Below the pieces are notes generated by a model. It ran no database searches. It was not told where the DNA came from and worked only from the letters and a program-made list of their open reading frames with translations. Of a DNA stretch of 64,000 nt, positions 7,665 to 16,200 are shown in pieces. The stretch lies in the NCBI RefSeq assembly GCF_009917485.1, contig NZ_QZDT01000015.1, positions 43,551 to 107,550 on the forward strand. The letters are read 5' to 3'. This DNA comes from Parablautia muri (GTDB lineage Bacteria; Bacillota; Clostridia; Lachnospirales; Lachnospiraceae). The position numbers were made by a program, and so were the translations under genes. Numbering within the stretch: position 1 is the first letter of the stretch; each line of letters begins with the position of its first letter.

Positions 7665-9167
7665 ATGGGGGAAAGAAGGGCAAGTGGCATACTGCTTCCA
7701 GTCAGCAGTCTGCCTTCAAAGTATGGGATTGGATGTTTTTCAAAAAGCGCTTATACATTTGTTGATCAACTAAAGGCGGCGGGACAAAGCTACTGGCAGA
7801 TTTTGCCTCTGGGGCCTACAAGCTATGGGGATTCACCTTATCAGTCTTTTTCCACTTTCGCCGGGAATCCTTATTTTATCAGTTTAGAGGCGCTGATTGA
7901 GGAAGGGGTGCTTGATAAGGACGAGTGTGACAGTGTGGATTTTGGAAGCAGACCTGCATCTGTAGATTATGGAAAGCTGTATAAGGAACGTTTTAAGCTT
8001 CTTAGAAAAGCGTATGAGCGGAGTAAAATTTTTGAAAATCCGGAATTCCGGCGGTTTTGTGAGGAGCATAGCTGGTGGCTTGACGATTATGCGCTGTTTA
8101 TGGCGATGAAGGACTGCTTTGGAGGAAAAAGCTGGGTTGAGTGGGCGGAGGATATCAGATTCAGATGGAACAATGCTCTGGATTATTACCGGAAGGAATT
8201 ATACTTTGATATTGAGTTTTATAAATATATTCAGTTTAAATTCAGGCAGCAGTGGATAGAGCTGAAAGCCTATGCGAACGAACAGGGGATCAGCATCATT
8301 GGGGATATTCCGATTTATGTTGCTTTTGACAGTGCGGACACATGGGCAAGTCCTGCGCTTTTTCAGTTAGATGAGGAAAACATGCCGTTGGCGGTTGCAG
8401 GCTGTCCGCCGGATGCTTTTGCAAGAACAGGGCAGTTGTGGGGAAATCCTTTATACCGCTGGGATTACCATAAAAATCAGGGGTATGATTGGTGGATCAG
8501 GCGGCTTAGCGTCTGTTTTGAGTTGTATGATGTGGTGAGGATTGATCATTTCAGAGGCTTTGACGAGTATTATTCTATTCCCTATGGAGATACCACGGCT
8601 GAGCGCGGACATTGGGAAAAGGGGCCGGGAATGGATTTGTTCCATACGGTTCGTGCAAGGATTGGCCAGAAGAATATTATAGCAGAGGATCTTGGTTTCA
8701 TAACAGATTCCGTGCGCTGGCTTGTAAGGGAAAGCGGATTTCCCAACATGAAGGTGCTTGAATTTGCCTTTGACAGCAGAGATACGGGAAGCGCCAGCGA
8801 TTATCTTCCCCATAATTATGACAGGAACTGTGTGGTATATACAGGAACCCACGACAATGAAACCCTGTGTTCCTGGTTTAAAAAGATTACTGCCAAAGAA
8901 CGGCGGATGGTTAGGGAGTACATTCATAACGATCAGGTTGCGGATAACATGATTTATAAAGAGATGATTTGCCTGGCTATGCGCAGTGTGGCGAATACGT
9001 GTATTATTCCAATCCAGGATTATCTGGGGTATACAAATAAGGCAAGGATGAACACCCCATCAACTTTAGGGAAGAACTGGAAGTGGCGCTTGCGGGAAGG
9101 AGAAATTACGGACCAACTGTTAGAGGAGATAAAGAAATTAACAGTGACTTATGGACGATGCATTTAA
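7665..9167 (+). CDS. malQ: 4-alpha-glucanotransferase (amylomaltase)
   Basis: Cytosolic GH77 enzyme of 500 residues that transfers maltosyl and longer glucan units between alpha-1,4-glucans and releases glucose; used in maltodextrin and glycogen metabolism. Catalytic residues are visible: nucleophile Asp294 in RIDHFRGF, acid/base Glu341 in IIAEDLG and Asp397 in TGTHDNET. The N-terminal GILLPVSSLPSKYGIG and the QSYWQILPLGPTSYGDSPYQ region are typical. ATG 7665 is chosen since AAAGGAGG lies 5 bases before it; a longer frame from 7626 has no such site. Monocistronic, with a strong hairpin directly after the stop. Confidence 0.95.
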   Translation: MGERRASGILLPVSSLPSKYGIGCFSKSAYTFVDQLKAAGQSYWQILPLGPTSYGDSPYQSFSTFAGNPYFISLEALIEEGVLDKDECDSVDFGSRPASVDYGKLYKERFKLLRKAYERSKIFENPEFRRFCEEHSWWLDDYALFMAMKDCFGGKSWVEWAEDIRFRWNNALDYYRKELYFDIEFYKYIQFKFRQQWIELKAYANEQGISIIGDIPIYVAFDSADTWASPALFQLDEENMPLAVAGCPPDAFARTGQLWGNPLYRWDYHKNQGYDWWIRRLSVCFELYDVVRIDHFRGFDEYYSIPYGDTTAERGHWEKGPGMDLFHTVRARIGQKNIIAEDLGFITDSVRWLVRESGFPNMKVLEFAFDSRDTGSASDYLPHNYDRNCVVYTGTHDNETLCSWFKKITAKERRMVREYIHNDQVADNMIYKEMICLAMRSVANTCIIPIQDYLGYTNKARMNTPSTLGKNWKWRLREGEITDQLLEEIKKLTVTYGRCI

Positions 9168-9170
9168 GAC

Positions 9171-9205
9171 AAAGATGGGGCTGCCTGATTGGCAGCCCCA
9201 TCTTT
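9171..9205. terminator. Bidirectional terminator
   Basis: Perfect 15-bp stem (9171-9185 with 9191-9205) with a five-base loop, A-rich on one side and T-rich on the other. It starts 4 bases after the malQ stop and lies between malQ and the convergent bactofilin gene. Confidence 0.85.
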
Positions 9206-9285
9206 GCTTAGTTGTTTTACAAAGTATCATGATTCTCATTACAAAATATGTTATGCTGCAAAACAAACGATTCGCCGTTGTGTTT

Positions 9286-9750
9286 TTAATGTTTTCTATG
9301 TTCACGCTCAGATGTTTCTTTTTCATTTGTTTTTTCATCTGTCTTTTCTTCAGTGGCAGGATTATCATTAGAAGCATGATCCGGCAGTGACACAGCCATG
9401 GTACATCTGCCATCAAAACTAGCATTCTCATCAATCACAAGAGACCTTGCAATAATATTGCCGTTTATTTTTCCTGTGGAAAGAAGCTCTAATTTTCCAG
9501 TAGCGGAAATGTCACCATCCACCTTTCCGGAGATGACTAAATCCTGAGCATAAATGTTTCCTTTAATTTGTCCATTAGCACCAAGAATCAGTTTCTTTTC
9601 ACATGTACAATTACCATTAATAATTCCGTCTATACGGATGGTTTCCGGTGCGCTTAAGTTGCCGTCAAAGACTGCGCCTTCCCCAATAATTGTGTTTACG
9701 TTTGTCCGAGCATCTTCTGAGGAAGATGCCTTCTTGCTTTTTCCTAACAT
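9286..9750 (-). CDS. Bactofilin (polymer-forming cytoskeletal protein)
   Basis: Protein of 154 residues. A central beta-helix of about 100 residues shows the bactofilin repeat rhythm: GEGAVFDGNLSAPETIRIDG, GQIKGNIYAQDLVISGKVDG, GKINGNIIARSLVIDE. Disordered tails flank it, the C-terminal one rich in Glu, Lys and Thr. Bactofilins polymerise without nucleotide into membrane-associated scaffolds that position cell-wall enzymes. ATG 9750 is chosen, with GGAGG 7 bases ahead; a longer frame lacks a site. It lies directly downstream of an M23-family gene on the same strand, a frequent pairing in Firmicutes. Confidence 0.92.
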   Translation of the reverse strand: MLGKSKKASSSEDARTNVNTIIGEGAVFDGNLSAPETIRIDGIINGNCTCEKKLILGANGQIKGNIYAQDLVISGKVDGDISATGKLELLSTGKINGNIIARSLVIDENASFDGRCTMAVSLPDHASNDNPATEEKTDEKTNEKETSEREHRKH

Positions 9751-9852
9751 AGTATTCCTCCATTCTGCCAACGCTTGCAAATTTGGGCGCCAGCACAAAT
9801 TTTTCTGTGAAAAAGTTTAAGAAATTTATTTCTTTTTCACAGTTTCCACCTT

Positions 9853-10587
9853 TTATCCTTTTGCGTCGATGATACTAAGCGGATCTATTGCATCTCCGTT
9901 TAAGAAGATTTGATAGTCCAATTGGGTATCATCTGTGGTAACGGTGCATAAAAGATCTCCGGCCAGCACCTGTGCTCCTTCCTCAGTTTGAACTTGCACG
10001 TCCTGGCCGCACATATAGCGTGTCATGTAGCCATTCTCGTGTTCTATTTCAAGGATGAGCGGATAGGTATCGTCAGAGCCGACTGTAACAACCGTACCGT
10101 CACCTGTCGCAACAATTTTACCCTCTGAGTGGGTGTTGATTGAAAGGTAAGGGCGATCTTCAGAATAAGTTTCAATCAGGATGCCTGAGCCTGAAGAAGG
10201 AAAAAGTGTGGGAAGTGGATTGCTGGCAGGGGCTTCCTGCGCTGCAGCCTCTTCTCTTTTCGTTGTAATAATTTTTGACACCTGCCGCAGATCGTTGTTT
10301 TCTGCCCGCAGTGCCTGGATTTCATTGTCAAGGGTATCCTTTTCGGTATTCAATTGTACTACCAGTTTCGCCTGGGAATCTAATTGCGCACGAAGTGCGC
10401 TCAGCTCTTTGTTTCCGGAAAGGAACAAAAAAGTCAGCAACCCGATCACAGCCAGAATAAGGAGTATCAGGAAGAAAATCAGGCGAATGAAGGTAAGGGA
10501 AATATTGAATTGCTTGCTGCTCCTATCCACATTAGAGATAAGGAGTACAGAAAAAGATTCCCTGCGCTTATGTCTTTGCTGTTTCAT
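9853..10587 (-). CDS. Membrane-anchored LytM/M23-like protein with degenerate active site
   Basis: Protein of 244 residues: basic N-terminus, one transmembrane helix (about 32-58), a coiled coil (about 60-105, EKDTLDNEIQALRAENNDLR), and a C-terminal lysostaphin-type domain. The fold signature is there (GKIVATGDGTVVTVGS, GYMTRYMCGQDVQVQ, NGDAIDPLSII). The zinc ligands are not: the HxxxD position, the YxHL position (YMTRYMCG) and the HxH position (LDYQIF) are all changed. It is therefore probably a non-catalytic M23 scaffold or activator, as known for EnvC-like proteins. Upstream of and cotranscribed with bactofilin; promoter seen at 10668-10696. Confidence 0.8.
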   Translation of the reverse strand: MKQQRHKRRESFSVLLISNVDRSSKQFNISLTFIRLIFFLILLILAVIGLLTFLFLSGNKELSALRAQLDSQAKLVVQLNTEKDTLDNEIQALRAENNDLRQVSKIITTKREEAAAQEAPASNPLPTLFPSSGSGILIETYSEDRPYLSINTHSEGKIVATGDGTVVTVGSDDTYPLILEIEHENGYMTRYMCGQDVQVQTEEGAQVLAGDLLCTVTTDDTQLDYQIFLNGDAIDPLSIIDAKG

Positions 10588-10667
10588 AATTGATTTCCAT
10601 TCTGCCGTTTTACGGCGGTTTATTGTTCAGTACCGCAGGCACAGCCCACAAGTAAATATTCCTTACG

Positions 10668-10696
10668 ATTATACACCTTTTTGACAAGATTGTGAA
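10668..10696 (-). promoter_or_regulatory. Promoter of the M23-like/bactofilin unit
   Basis: On the minus strand a perfect -10 TATAAT (10668-10673) and a -35 TTCACA (10691-10696) are separated by 17 bases. It lies about 80 bases upstream of the M23-like start. Confidence 0.7.
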
Positions 10697-10827
10697 GTCA
10701 GATTTCGAACCCAAAAAAATGAAAAATAATCTAAAAGTATTCAAAGTTTGACAAAACAGAATATATTATCTGTGAATTTCGACTAATATTCGAATATTAA
10801 CGTGAAAAATTTAATTGTCTGAAAAAC

Positions 10828-10856
10828 TTTACATTGTATTAAAATTTCGTTATACT
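10828..10856 (+). promoter_or_regulatory. Promoter of birA
   Basis: -35 TTTACA (10828-10833), 17-base spacer, -10 TATACT (10851-10856), about 80 bases before the birA start. The divergent intergenic stretch 10588-10937 holds this and the minus-strand promoter; otherwise it is AT-rich and I see no further gene or BirA-type palindrome in it. Confidence 0.65.
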
Positions 10857-10937
10857 TTTAGAGGGAGAGTATAAGTTGTAAGCAAATTCAAGCGGCTGAT
10901 TCAACCAGAGGGTAATTGGCTGTATGGAGGGTCAGGT

Positions 10938-11948
10938 ATGGTCGTAAAGGATGAGGTGCTGTTATTGTTAGAAAATCATCGGGGGGATTTTTTTTCCGGT
11001 CAGGAAATCGCAGATTTGCTTTCCGTAACCAGGGCCAGCGTCTGGAAAGCAGTCAAATCCCTGCAAAAAGATGGTTATGGTATTGAGGCCATAAACAATA
11101 AAGGATATACCCTTAAAAAAGCGCCGGATATGCTTTCTGCTGCTTTTATTGCACAGAAGCTGAGGGAAAATGGGATTCCGTTGGAAATCCGGGTAGGAAA
11201 AATGGTAGATTCTACAAACAATGTATTAAAGCAGTATGTTACGGCAGGGAAAAAGCAGGATATGGTTTTGCTGGCGGAGGAGCAGAGCGCCGGGAGAGGC
11301 CGCAGAGGACGTTCCTTCTATTCGCCGGAGGGGACGGGCATTTACTTAAGCCTGCTGCTTCACCCGGACGCAACGCCGGAGGGAGGCACGATGCTGACTA
11401 CGCTGACCGCAGTAGCTGCCGCCCAGGCAATTGAAAAGGTTGCCGGAGAAGCGGTGCAGATTAAATGGGTCAATGACTTATGGATGCGGGGCAAAAAGAT
11501 ATCGGGGATTTTAACGGAAGGTTCCGCGTCCTTAGAGGAAGGCAAGCTGGAATACGTGATTGTGGGGATCGGAATCAATCTTTATGAGCCGGCGGAAGGG
11601 TTTCCAACGGAGCTTAAGGATGTAGCAGGGGCGGTATTTACCAATGATCTTTCAAGAGAAAATCTGCGAAACCGGCTGGCAGTAGAATTTTTGGTGAATT
11701 TCATGAAATATTACCAGGCATTTCCGGGAAAGGATTATCTGGAAGAATACCGGAAACGTTCTTTTGTCATTGGAAAAAAAGTCCGTATTCTTGTACCGGA
11801 AGGAGTGTCTGAGAAGGCGGAAAAGGGACCGGAGCGAGAATTTGCCAGGGCGATTGGAATAGATGATGAATGCCGTTTGGAGGTTCAGTATGAGGATGGT
11901 GTGGTAGAGAAGCTCTCCAGCGGAGAGATTAGTGTTAAGGTAGAATGA
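10938..11948 (+). CDS. birA: Bifunctional biotin-protein ligase / biotin operon repressor
   Basis: Group II biotin ligase of 336 residues. It attaches biotin to carboxylase carrier domains through biotinyl-AMP and, when loaded with that adenylate, dimerises and represses biotin genes. The N-terminal winged HTH (about 3-65, SGQEIADLLSVTRASVWKAV) is the DNA-binding part. The ligase core shows the GRGRRGR adenylate loop (about 118-124), KWVNDLW and KISGILTEG. The C-terminal SH3-like domain follows. Its likely target is the palindrome at 56365-56415 before bioYBDA in this same window. Start ATG 10938 has TGGAGGGTC upstream. Confidence 0.94.
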   Translation: MVVKDEVLLLLENHRGDFFSGQEIADLLSVTRASVWKAVKSLQKDGYGIEAINNKGYTLKKAPDMLSAAFIAQKLRENGIPLEIRVGKMVDSTNNVLKQYVTAGKKQDMVLLAEEQSAGRGRRGRSFYSPEGTGIYLSLLLHPDATPEGGTMLTTLTAVAAAQAIEKVAGEAVQIKWVNDLWMRGKKISGILTEGSASLEEGKLEYVIVGIGINLYEPAEGFPTELKDVAGAVFTNDLSRENLRNRLAVEFLVNFMKYYQAFPGKDYLEEYRKRSFVIGKKVRILVPEGVSEKAEKGPEREFARAIGIDDECRLEVQYEDGVVEKLSSGEISVKVE

Positions 11949-11976
11949 AAATTTTATCCCAAATCTAATTTTAAAG

Positions 11977-12016
11977 TTCAGACAGGATGCACAGCTAGAT
12001 GTGCATCCTGTCTGAA
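11977..12016. terminator. Bidirectional terminator
   Basis: Perfect 17-bp stem (11977-11993 with 12000-12016) and six-base loop between birA and the convergent MATE gene, with a T-rich tail on the plus side. Confidence 0.85.
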
Positions 12017-12075
12017 TTTGTTATTAAGATAAGCAAGCTTCGCAAAGCGCGGCAACAAAAAACAAAATGGCAGGT

Positions 12076-13347
12076 TTATTTCCTTAAAAAGAGGATACAG
12101 CAAATTCCCAGAATCGCCTGAACGGAAGGAATGGTATACCAGACGCCGTCAAGTCCCATGAAAAGTGGCAATACAAAGATGAAAAGCAGGGTAAGGGCAA
12201 TTTCTCCATATACCAAAAGGCTGGAGCGCACCACCCGGTGGGTTGCATAAAAATAAGAAACTGCGGGCTTGGTCAGTCCGTAAAGGGCCATAACCAGCGC
12301 AAAAGCGGGAGTGGCATAAATGATGTAGGCGCCGGCCCCGGGGGAAGTGCCGTAAAAAGCAGGCAAAAGATTCCTTACCAGCACAAAAATAATAGCGCCC
12401 ATAAGGCCAAATCCTATCCCCAGAGAAAAAGTCCATTTGGTATAGAGCTTAAGGCTTTGCTTATCACCTTTGCCCTGGCTTAAGGAAAGTAAGGGCTGGC
12501 TGCCATCGCCGATTCCCTGAACTAAAAGCTCCATAAAGGAGATTATGTAAGCCAGTACCGCGTAAGCGCTGACTGCTTCTTCACCTCCGTATTTTAAAGC
12601 CTGTAGATTCATAAAGATAATGGTGACGGAGGGCAGGTAGGTCAGCCCAAAGGGGGATAAGGCCACTTTCAGTATGGAAAGGATCGTTCTTTTATCGGGA
12701 CGTATATTGCTAAAAGCAATGCGGTTTTTCTTTTTGACATAAAAAGCAATGCACAAAATCAGCGTGAGTACCTGCCCAAGGACGGTAGCCAGTGCAGCGC
12801 CCATAAGCTTAAGATCTAAGACCAGCACAAAGAAATAGTCAAGCAAGATGTTGGAAATGCAACCAAGCGCCATGGCGCACATGGCATAAAAGGACGCCCC
12901 CCGATTACGCATAAGGGGCACCATGCCGGAGGCAAATACCTGGATTATGCCGCCCAAAAGGATTAACCGAAGGTAGGTACGCGCCAGGGGAAGAAGCGCA
13001 TCCTTTGCCCCAAGCAGCCAAAGAAACGGTGTGCCAAACAGCCAAAGAGCAAGTGTCAGTATAAGAGAGCCTGTAAAGAGCAGAAAAAGAGCATTGCCGT
13101 CTGACTTTGCTGCTTTTTTTTCATCTCCAGCGCCGTTATTCAGGGAAACGATTACCGCAGCGCCCATGCCGATTCCCGTACCTAAAGAAATGATAAGGGC
13201 AACCAAAGGCCAGGCAATATTAATAGCGGCAAGACCCGGATCTCCCATGGCCCTGCCTACGAAAATACCATCAACGATGGAATATATACCTGTTAACAAA
13301 AAGGAAAGCATGGATGGGAAAATATATCCCATGTATTTCTTTCTCAT
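12076..13347 (-). CDS. MATE family efflux transporter
   Basis: Integral membrane protein of 423 residues with about 12 hydrophobic helices in two similar halves, as in the MATE (MOP) superfamily of Na+- or H+-coupled drug and metabolite exporters. Recognisable near the N-terminus by PSMLSFLLTGIYSIVDGIFVG and later by GDGSQPLLSLSQG. It ends shortly after the last helix. Start ATG 13347 follows AGGAGATTCATC. Substrate unknown. The upstream gene on the same strand is an AGCS symporter, 130 bases away. Confidence 0.88.
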   Translation of the reverse strand: MRKKYMGYIFPSMLSFLLTGIYSIVDGIFVGRAMGDPGLAAINIAWPLVALIISLGTGIGMGAAVIVSLNNGAGDEKKAAKSDGNALFLLFTGSLILTLALWLFGTPFLWLLGAKDALLPLARTYLRLILLGGIIQVFASGMVPLMRNRGASFYAMCAMALGCISNILLDYFFVLVLDLKLMGAALATVLGQVLTLILCIAFYVKKKNRIAFSNIRPDKRTILSILKVALSPFGLTYLPSVTIIFMNLQALKYGGEEAVSAYAVLAYIISFMELLVQGIGDGSQPLLSLSQGKGDKQSLKLYTKWTFSLGIGFGLMGAIIFVLVRNLLPAFYGTSPGAGAYIIYATPAFALVMALYGLTKPAVSYFYATHRVVRSSLLVYGEIALTLLFIFVLPLFMGLDGVWYTIPSVQAILGICCILFLRK

Positions 13348-13463
13348 GATGAATCTCCTGTTCCTGCAGCATCTGCAAAATATTTCTCACCCTGAGGTGT
13401 TTGATACAGTATTATAGTGGATGTGCAGAAAAGAAGCAAGGGGATGAAAAGAATTTTGCGGTT

Positions 13464-13496
13464 GGTACCGGGCCGGACTGTTACGAGTCCGGTACC
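13464..13496. terminator. Hairpin spanning the stop codon of the AGCS gene
   Basis: GGTACC-type arms (13464-13470 with 13490-13496, plus an inner GACT/AGTC pair) place the TAA stop of the symporter gene (13481-13483) in the loop. There is no T run on the minus strand, so it may slow or stabilise rather than terminate. Confidence 0.4.
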
Positions 13497-14806
13497 TGAT
13501 AACACAAGTATTTTTGCAAAAGGAATAATGCCGCTACATTGGGAAGGACCATGAAGGCGTTGATTAAATCTGTGCATTCCCATACCAGGTTTAAGGGAAG
13601 GACGGCGCCTATGTAAATCATTACAATATAGGCTACTTTGTATAGAAAGATTCCCTTGTTGCCGGTCAAGTAGCAGTAGGCCTGTTCGCCCAGATAGGAC
13701 CAGCCAATCAGGGTGGTGATGGCGAAGGCGATTAGGCAGAGGGATAAAAATGTATTTCCAAAAAAGGGAAGGTAAGAAAAGGCAGCATCGGTAAGCCCTG
13801 CTTCATTTACATTTAGGGTGGATTCAGGGTGAAGAAGCATGTTTGTCACGATAACCAGACCGCTTAAAAGACACATTACCACAGTATCCCAAAATACAGC
13901 GGTCATGGAGACGTAGGCCTGACAGGCAGGGTGGCTGGTTTCGGATGCGGCGGCAGTGATTGCGGCAGTGCCGATTCCGGCTTCATTTGTAAAAAGACCT
14001 CTTGCAATGCCATAGCGGGCCGTGAGCATAAGGGAGGAGCCTGCTGCGCCGCCAATGGCCGCCCTGGGTGCTAAGGCATGAGAAAGAATAAGATGTATGG
14101 CAGGTAAAAAGGCTTCACGGTTCCTTAAGAGAAGAAATATACAGCTGGCTGTATAAAGGATTCCCAAAAAGGGTACGATTTTCATACAGACATTTCCAAT
14201 AGAGCGGATGCCGCCCACAATCACAAGGCCTGCCAGAATGGCTGCAAGAAATCCTGCAATATGAGGATTTAAGCCAAAGCTTATGGAGGTGGTCTGGGTG
14301 ATGGAATTGGACTGGGTGGTGCATCCTACGCCAAAAGCGGCAATTAATGTAAGCAGGCCGTAAAATTTCCCTACGGCAACATTATGTAAACCATTTTGCC
14401 ACATATACATAGGGCCTCCCTGATAGGTGCCGTTTTGCGTGCGGTTCCTAAAGCGGACGCTTAAAAAGCATTCCGCGTAAGTGGTCGCCATGCCGAGAAT
14501 GCCGGTAATCCAGCACCAGAAAATAGCGCCGGGGCCTCCCAAGGCAACGGCGGTGGATACGCCTATGATATTGCCGGTGCCTAAGGTGGCGGCAAGCGTA
14601 GTGGAGAGGGTTGCAAAGACAGAAAGGTTGTTTCCGTCCACAGAGCTTTTGGGGGTTACGGAAAGATGGATGGCTTTTAAAATATTTTTCTGCGGAAAAT
14701 GGAGTTTCATGGTAAAATAAAGATGTGTACCCATTAGCAGAAATAAAAGAGGACCGCTCCATAAAAATTGATTGGTAGATTGAATAAAATTTAGAACTGC
14801 CTGCAT
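13481..14806 (-). CDS. AGCS-family sodium/amino acid symporter
   Basis: Integral membrane protein of 441 residues with about 11 helices, of the alanine/glycine:cation symporter family, which imports Ala, Gly or Gln with Na+. Signature stretches are ATLSTTLAATLGTGNIIGV, GGPGAIFWCWITGILGMAT, GPMYMWQNGL and FTNEAGIGTA. ATG 14806 (MQAVLNFIQ) is chosen as the start because the extra 20 residues of the longer frame are polar and atypical; AGGA lies about 5-8 bases upstream. Probably single or cotranscribed with the MATE gene downstream. Confidence 0.92.
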   Translation of the reverse strand: MQAVLNFIQSTNQFLWSGPLLFLLMGTHLYFTMKLHFPQKNILKAIHLSVTPKSSVDGNNLSVFATLSTTLAATLGTGNIIGVSTAVALGGPGAIFWCWITGILGMATTYAECFLSVRFRNRTQNGTYQGGPMYMWQNGLHNVAVGKFYGLLTLIAAFGVGCTTQSNSITQTTSISFGLNPHIAGFLAAILAGLVIVGGIRSIGNVCMKIVPFLGILYTASCIFLLLRNREAFLPAIHLILSHALAPRAAIGGAAGSSLMLTARYGIARGLFTNEAGIGTAAITAAASETSHPACQAYVSMTAVFWDTVVMCLLSGLVIVTNMLLHPESTLNVNEAGLTDAAFSYLPFFGNTFLSLCLIAFAITTLIGWSYLGEQAYCYLTGNKGIFLYKVAYIVMIYIGAVLPLNLVWECTDLINAFMVLPNVAALFLLQKYLCYQVPDS

Positions 14807-15004
14807 AGATTTCCTATCTGGTACACTGTCTGGCAAAATTTGTATCGGATCCTGCCGATGGTGCACCAGGCGCGTTGCCTTTGGATATTTTACTATTAAT
14901 TATAGTAGCTTAGGGCGGAGGATATGCGTTTTTATTCTAGTTGAATTGTTATAGCATTTTTTATAGAAACAGAAAATAGAGGATTCCGAGAGAGGATAAA
15001 GAAA

Positions 15005-16132
15005 TTGAAGGGCTGGAAAAAATGGATACCGGCATGGTTGGTTTTATTTGCAATATTACTGAATATCACAGGAAGGGTATGGCAGGGATTTACGGATTTT
15101 TATGTAGATACTATTTTTCCCCTTTGGGCGGAAACCTATGGACGTTTCACGGGAATTTTCCCATTTTCCGTAGGGGAATGGATGCTGTATCTGGCAGTTT
15201 TACTTGTGTTTCTCTTGTTGATAGGGGGAATTATTTATGCCCTGTTTGGGAAAAAGTTACCGGAGATTTTTAAGACAGGCTACCGGAAATATGCCTTTTT
15301 CTTGTACTGGGTGTTCGGTATTGTGTGTGTGGTCATGACACTTAACTGTTTTTTGCTTTACCAGGCCAGAACTGTAAATGTGAGATTTGAAATTGGCGGC
15401 AGGCCGGATAAGGAATACGGGCCGGAGGAGATTGCTGCGCTGCGGGACTATGTGGTGATAAATGCCAACGCTTTAGCGCCGGAGTTTGAGCGGGATGAGA
15501 ATGGGTATTTGCTTTATGAGGAGAATCTGGAACAAAAGGCCAGGGAGGAAATGAGAAGACTGGGAGAGAAATTCAGTAATCTGGAAGGGTATTACCCAAG
15601 GCCAAAGAAACTGGCTTTATCAGGGTTTTACAGTCAGCAGTATATTATGGGGTACTATTTTCCTTTTTCTATGGAGGCAAACTATAACAGACAGATGTAT
15701 ATCACAAATGTTCCGGTTACCATGTGCCATGAGCTTTCCCATTTAAAGGGCTTTATATTGGAGGACGAAGCTAATTTTATCGGATATCTGGCTTGCGTGG
15801 ACTCGGAAGATCCGCTGTTTCGCTATAGCGCTTATTTAAGTGTAATCGGTTATCTGGACAGGGACTTTGTGAAAGCAATCGGTGAGGAGGAAGAAATTTA
15901 TCGCTCTCATCCACAGATTTCCGCTCAGGTGGCGGCAGATAAGAAATTCCTTACGAACGAAGCCTGGGAACAGGTGGAGAAAAAGGCAGTGCTGAAAACA
16001 GAAACAGTGAAACAGGCCGCGGACACTTTTTTGGATACCACATTGACTTTAAATGGTGTGGCGGATGGTACAATCAGTTATAGCCGTGTGGTGAAGCTGC
16101 TTTTGCAGTATTATGATGGGAAGTTATATTAA
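15005..16132 (+). CDS. DUF3810 membrane protein, putative zinc metallopeptidase
   Basis: Protein of 375 residues: three N-terminal transmembrane helices (about 8-26, 55-80, 97-118), then a large extracytoplasmic or membrane-proximal domain. That domain has the gluzincin-like motif HELSHLKGF (His242, Glu243, His246) and downstream EDEANFIGYLAC, whose Glu could be the third zinc ligand. This is the DUF3810 family layout. Function is not established; the motif suggests a membrane-bound peptidase. The start is TTG 15005, with AGAGGA 9 bases upstream. The DUF2974 gene follows 68 bases later. Confidence 0.82.
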   Translation: MKGWKKWIPAWLVLFAILLNITGRVWQGFTDFYVDTIFPLWAETYGRFTGIFPFSVGEWMLYLAVLLVFLLLIGGIIYALFGKKLPEIFKTGYRKYAFFLYWVFGIVCVVMTLNCFLLYQARTVNVRFEIGGRPDKEYGPEEIAALRDYVVINANALAPEFERDENGYLLYEENLEQKAREEMRRLGEKFSNLEGYYPRPKKLALSGFYSQQYIMGYYFPFSMEANYNRQMYITNVPVTMCHELSHLKGFILEDEANFIGYLACVDSEDPLFRYSAYLSVIGYLDRDFVKAIGEEEEIYRSHPQISAQVAADKKFLTNEAWEQVEKKAVLKTETVKQAADTFLDTTLTLNGVADGTISYSRVVKLLLQYYDGKLY

Positions 16133-16200
16133 GGATTATCAATTGGTCCCTGTGTAATTTTGACTTTGGAATATGATGGATAAGGTAAAAGGTGGCAGTT

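Noticed and set aside
9151..9390. 79-codon hydrophobic frame on the plus strand
   Set aside because: It is antisense to the end of bactofilin and crosses the malQ terminator.
12030..12060. Possible fifth site of the 37-bp unit (AAGCAAGCTTCGCAAAGCGCGG)-like stretch after birA
   Set aside because: Only about a dozen bases agree with the unit and the order of conserved blocks is broken.
14889..14907. Dyad TACTAT-TAATT-ATAGTA between the AGCS and DUF3810 genes as an operator
   Set aside because: AT-only dyads arise easily by chance here, and no second copy or regulator gene supports it.
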